From assembly GCA_945865925.1 (NCBI GenBank), contig CAMBFG010000005.1, forward strand, positions 1 to 64,000: a DNA stretch of 64,000 nucleotides, in the 5' to 3' direction. The stretch's first letter is position 1. Each line of letters starts with the position of its first letter. The DNA comes from Dehalococcoides mccartyi. GTDB lineage: Bacteria > Chloroflexota > Dehalococcoidia > UBA2979. Made by a program: the position numbers and the translations under genes. Positions 61,285 to 64,000 of this stretch are shown here, one piece after another. Under the pieces are notes generated by a model. That model had not been told where the DNA came from, did not search any database, and worked only from the letters and a program-made list of their open reading frames with translations.

Positions 61285-61334
61285 GGGGTGAGACTCCGAG
61301 GGCTGAGGTGACGAGGTGGATTCCGGCGCGCGGT

Positions 61335-61415
61335 CTAGCCGAGGCGTCGGAAGCCGGTACGCGCGCGGCGCACACGCAGGACAGCGGTGTGGCGGAGGGC
61401 GCGCGTGGTGGTCAT
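61335..61415 (-). CDS. Arginine-rich leader peptide upstream of argJ (candidate attenuator)
   Basis: A 26-codon frame, ATG 61415 to TAG 61335, with an AAGGAGGATGGGGAG site just before the start. Eight of the 26 residues are Arg (including the pair RVRR and the pair RR near the end), with mixed codons CGC, CGT and CGA. A near-consensus promoter lies upstream: GTGACA (61484-61479), 16-base spacer, TATACT (61462-61457). The stop is 50 bases before argJ. GCGCGCG and CGCGCGC on both sides of the stop (61326-61332, 61360-61366) can pair. This layout resembles amino-acid leader peptides that control biosynthesis operons by ribosome stalling. High-GC sequence favours Arg codons, so chance must be excluded. 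Confidence 0.5.
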   Translation of the reverse strand: MTTTRALRHTAVLRVRRARTGFRRLG

Positions 61416-61456
61416 CTCCCCATCCTCCTTCGAGGCACGGGTCTCGTTACGTCGCG

Positions 61457-61484
61457 AGTATACGTGCCAGCCTGCCTGTGTCAC
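61457..61484 (-). promoter_or_regulatory. Sigma-70-type promoter of the arg run
   Basis: On the minus strand GTGACA (-35, 5 of 6) is followed after 16 bases by TATACT (-10, 5 of 6). Transcription would begin near 61450, 35 bases before the leader peptide ATG. This is the best promoter match seen in the window. Confidence 0.55.
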
Positions 61485-61494
61485 ACTCCCGCGC

Positions 61495-62013
61495 ATGTCG
61501 CCCGCCGAGGTCCGCATCCGCCCCGCCACCGAGGCCGATCTGCCCGCGATCGACGCCATCTTCAACCGCGAAATTCTCGAGGGCGTTGCGACGTGGGACA
61601 TAGAGCCGTGGACGGCCGCCGCGCGCCTCGCGTGGTTCCATGCACACCAGCGCGAGGGCGGAGCGGTCTTCGTCGCGGACGCCCGAGGCGAGGTCGCGGG
61701 GTTCGCGCACCTCTCGTTCTACTCGCCACGCCTTCCCTACCGCACGACGCGCACCGACTCCGTCTACCTCCGTCCGGAGGTTCAGCGCCGCGGACTGGGC
61801 CGCCTCCTCGTCGCCGCCGTCCTCGACGAGGCACGACGCACGGGCGCCCACCTCGTCATCGCGGGCATCGACTCGGAGAACGCGGCGAGCATCGCGCTGC
61901 ATCGGTCCCTCGGCTTCGAGGTGATGAGCCGCCTGTCCGAGGCTGGCTGGAAGTTCGAGCAGTGGCGGACCCTCGTCCAGATGGGAGTCATCCTCAATGC
62001 CCCCGCCCGCTGA
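61495..62013 (+). CDS. GNAT N-acetyltransferase (phosphinothricin acetyltransferase-like)
   Basis: A 172-residue GNAT acetyltransferase of the Pat/Bar type. Segments are VRIRPATEADLPAIDAIFNRE, FVADARGEVAGF, SVYLRPEVQRRGLGRLLV (acetyl-CoA loop) and LHRSLGFEVM. It probably acetylates an amino-acid-like or glufosinate-like amine. It overlaps the following homologue by 17 bases, so the two are cotranscribed. The argJ leader promoter lies close by on the other strand. Confidence 0.9.
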   Translation: MSPAEVRIRPATEADLPAIDAIFNREILEGVATWDIEPWTAAARLAWFHAHQREGGAVFVADARGEVAGFAHLSFYSPRLPYRTTRTDSVYLRPEVQRRGLGRLLVAAVLDEARRTGAHLVIAGIDSENAASIALHRSLGFEVMSRLSEAGWKFEQWRTLVQMGVILNAPAR

Positions 62014-62518
62014 CCTCGTCATTCGCCGGGCCAAGGAGGCCGACCTGGACGCGATCAACGCGATCTACAACCGCGAGGTGCGGGAGGGCGTCGCCACATG
62101 GGAACTCGACGAGTGGCCCATCGAGCGCCGCATCGAGTGGTTCACCGAGCACGACGACGCCTCACCGGTCTTCGTCGCCACCTCGGTCGGCGCGGTCATC
62201 GGGTTCACCTACCTGTCGACGTATCGCGGGCGGCGTGGCTACCAGTACACGCGTGAGAACACGATCATGGTGGACACGCCGTATCAGCGCGCCGGCATCG
62301 GCCGCCTGCTCCTCGCGCGGGTGATCGAGGCCGGACGTGCCCTCGGCCTTCGCTCGATCGTCGCCTGGATCACCTCGACCAACACCGGCAGCATCGAGTT
62401 GCACCGTCAGTTCGGCTACACCGTGATCGGCGAGGAGATCGAGACCGGTCGCAAGTTCGGGGAGTGGCACAGCGCCGTCGAGGTGCAGTTGCTGCTCGAC
62501 CGCCCGGACGTGCCATAG
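61997..62518 (+). CDS. GNAT N-acetyltransferase, paralogue of the preceding gene
   Basis: A 173-residue GNAT protein similar to its upstream neighbour along its length, with IRRAKEADLDAINAIYNREV, TIMVDTPYQRAGIGRLLL and LHRQFGYTVIGEE. The pair probably arose by tandem duplication, but the Gln/Trp and loop residues differ, so the substrates may differ. It overlaps the first gene by 17 bases and converges with nth. Confidence 0.9.
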   Translation: MPPPADLVIRRAKEADLDAINAIYNREVREGVATWELDEWPIERRIEWFTEHDDASPVFVATSVGAVIGFTYLSTYRGRRGYQYTRENTIMVDTPYQRAGIGRLLLARVIEAGRALGLRSIVAWITSTNTGSIELHRQFGYTVIGEEIETGRKFGEWHSAVEVQLLLDRPDVP

Positions 62519-62533
62519 TCCGGAACTCATCGG

Positions 62534-63211
62534 CTAGACCACGCCCACCTGCGGACACCGCTCGAGCAGCGGGCACGCCTCGCACTTCGGCCCCCGCGCG
62601 TGGCAGGTCCGGCGCCCGTGCTGGATGAGGTCCACGTGGAACGCGTAGACCTCGGCCGGCGCCAGCATCCCCTCGAGTACCGCGTGCGCCTTGTCCGCCG
62701 GCATCTTCGCCGGCACCAGCCCGAGGCGCTTCGCGACGCGCTCGACGTGCGTGTCGACGGGCAGCGCCGGACGTCCGAGCGCGAACAGCAGCACGCACGC
62801 CGCCGTCTTCGGCCCTACGCCGTTGATGCTCGTGAGCCACGTCTTCGCCTCGTCCAGCGGCATCTCCGCCAGGAAGTCGAGGTCCCAGTCCGGCCGCCGC
62901 CCGTGTACCTCGGCCAGCAGTGCGTGCAGCCGCTTCGACTTGGTGGGGGCGAGCCCGCCCGCCCGGATCGCGTCCTCGATCTGCTCGACGGGCGCCGCGA
63001 GCGCCTCATCCCACGTCGGGAACCGCTCCACTAGCCGGTGCATCGCCTCCCCCGAGTTGTGGTCGGACGTGTGCTGCGACAGCAGCGTCAGCACCAACTC
63101 GAACAGCGGCGCCCGCGACGTCTGCTGCGGCGCACGCCCATACCGCTCGTCGAGGATGGCAATGACCTCGGTGGGCGACCAGAGTGACGGGGCGGTGGGC
63201 TTGCGGGGCAT
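62534..63211 (-). CDS. nth: Endonuclease III
   Basis: Nth removes oxidised pyrimidines and cleaves at AP sites in base excision repair. The 225-residue protein has the helix-hairpin-helix INGVGPKTAACV with catalytic Lys135, Asp153 in PVDTHV, and the [4Fe-4S] loop C203-x6-C210-x2-C213-x5-C219. The longer open frame upstream has no family similarity, so ATG 63211 is used. It is divergent from selD. Confidence 0.95.
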   Translation of the reverse strand: MPRKPTAPSLWSPTEVIAILDERYGRAPQQTSRAPLFELVLTLLSQHTSDHNSGEAMHRLVERFPTWDEALAAPVEQIEDAIRAGGLAPTKSKRLHALLAEVHGRRPDWDLDFLAEMPLDEAKTWLTSINGVGPKTAACVLLFALGRPALPVDTHVERVAKRLGLVPAKMPADKAHAVLEGMLAPAEVYAFHVDLIQHGRRTCHARGPKCEACPLLERCPQVGVV

Positions 63212-63262
63212 GGGCGGATGGTAACGAGGCGCATACGCTGAGAGCGCGTGAGGGAGCATCCG

Positions 63263-64000
63263 ATGGCGATTGAGGCGTTTCGGTTGACCGGGCTGGCATC
63301 GTGCGCGGGGTGCGCGGCGAAGATGGGGCTGGGGACGCTGGCCGAGGTGCTGGCGAATGTCCCCGGGTTCCACGCGGGTGCGCATCCGGAGCTGCTTGTC
63401 GGCCTCGATGGCGCGGACGACGCGGCGGTCTACGAGGTGGCACCGGGTGTTGCCATCGTCCAGACGCTCGACTTCTTCCCGCCGGTCGTCGACGACCCAT
63501 ACACCTACGGCGCGATTGCGGCGGCGAACGCGATGTCCGATGTGTACGCGATGGGCGGTCAGGTCCGGCTCGCGCTGAACATCGCGGCGTGGCCCGAAGA
63601 CCTCGATGTCGCCCTGTTCACCGAGGTGCTGCGAGGCGGCGCGGCGAAGGTGGCGGAGGCGGGCGGTGTGATCGCCGGTGGGCACACGATCTTCGACCCC
63701 GAGCCGAAGTATGGCCTCTCGGTGACCGGCGTCGTCGACCCCGCGAAGATCATGCGCAAGGCGGGCGCGCTGCCCGGGGACGTGCTGCTGCTGACCAAGC
63801 GCATCGGCACTGGCCTGCTGATGACCGCCGCGAAGGAGCAGCGTCCCGCCCACGAAGCCGGTTACGAGGCGGCCGTGACCTCGATGCTGATGCTCAACCG
63901 CGCGGCCTCGGAGGCGGCGGTCGCCCACGGCGCCCACGCAATGACCGACATCACCGGGTACTCGTTGCTGGGGCACGCGCGCGAGATGGCGGACCGCTCT
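63263..64000 (+). CDS. selD: Selenide, water dikinase SelD (5' part)
   Basis: SelD makes selenophosphate from selenide and ATP for selenocysteine and selenouridine synthesis. The 246 residues in the window hold LASCAGCAAKMG with Cys17 and Lys20 at the positions of the catalytic pair, GADDAAVYEV, and VVDDPYTYGAIAAANAMSDVYAMGG. GGHTIFDPEPKYGLSVTG and TDITGYSLLGHA also fit. The active-site residue is Cys (TGC), not selenocysteine. The 3' end is outside the window. A GAGGGAG site precedes ATG 63263. Confidence 0.95.
   Translation, partial: MAIEAFRLTGLASCAGCAAKMGLGTLAEVLANVPGFHAGAHPELLVGLDGADDAAVYEVAPGVAIVQTLDFFPPVVDDPYTYGAIAAANAMSDVYAMGGQVRLALNIAAWPEDLDVALFTEVLRGGAAKVAEAGGVIAGGHTIFDPEPKYGLSVTGVVDPAKIMRKAGALPGDVLLLTKRIGTGLLMTAAKEQRPAHEAGYEAAVTSMLMLNRAASEAAVAHGAHAMTDITGYSLLGHAREMADRS

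Noticed and set aside
1-64000. CRISPR arrays, insertion sequences, prophage genes, rRNA and tRNA genes.
   Set aside because: No repeat-spacer pattern, transposase motif, integrase, or cloverleaf/TpsiC-like sequence was recognised by eye; short tRNAs could still have been missed.

Overview
The window is a 64 kb piece of a GC-rich bacterial chromosome with tightly packed genes, ATGA-type overlaps and frequent GTG/TTG starts. No rRNA, tRNA, CRISPR array, transposase or plasmid/phage module was seen. Gene content points to a Chloroflexota-like bacterium: malyl-CoA lyase of Chloroflexus-like length, ethylmalonyl-CoA/3-hydroxypropionate-type enzymes, a UPF0182 giant membrane protein, DegV/FakA and a zinc-ribbon L28. 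A class A penicillin-binding protein shows that the cell makes peptidoglycan. The taxonomic call is inference from gene content only.

Layout. 1-6.2 kb: lipoate synthesis (lipB 3' end, lipA), an MFS transporter, a VOC protein, then a mesaconyl-CoA hydratase and a (2S)-methylsuccinyl-CoA dehydrogenase. A 15/16 match to the ParB site parS lies just after them. 6.4-15.4 kb: a membrane alpha/beta hydrolase, coaE, small proteins, a beta-lactamase-fold hydrolase, and a three-gene overlapping operon (MFS, glycosyltransferase-membrane fusion, polysaccharide deacetylase). 15.6-19.1 kb: an operon of malyl-CoA lyase, two CoA-ligase subunits and a FixX-like ferredoxin. With mch/mcd this suggests malyl-CoA and methylmalyl/mesaconyl-CoA C4-C5 metabolism. 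19.1-26 kb: membrane proteins, a zincin, PBP1a and a methyltransferase. 26-30.1 kb: gatC, gatA, a hydrolase and citrate synthase. 30.5-36.2 kb: a haloacid dehalogenase broken by an in-frame TAG, two alkylation-repair genes, trpS and argS. 36.4-41.5 kb: a small glycine-rich protein, a D-2-hydroxyacid dehydrogenase, a DUF4238 gene between direct repeats of the recG 3' end, and recG. 41.5-47.8 kb: DegV/FakA, rpmB, a lipoprotein, a LigB-type dioxygenase and a divergent yceI/hxlR pair.

47.8-61.4 kb is one long leftward run holding much of arginine biosynthesis (argJ, argB, argD, argG, argH). It is interleaved with a UPF0182 protein, a histidine kinase, two small proteins and rpe. It is preceded by a near-consensus promoter and a 26-codon arginine-rich reading frame that looks like an attenuation leader peptide. 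The window ends with two GNAT acetyltransferases, nth and the start of selD.

The strongest leads are the arg leader peptide, the recG 3'-end islet, the parS-like site, the lyase/ligase/ferredoxin operon and the dehalogenase with an internal stop. Function calls rest on motif recognition by eye. No database search was possible.
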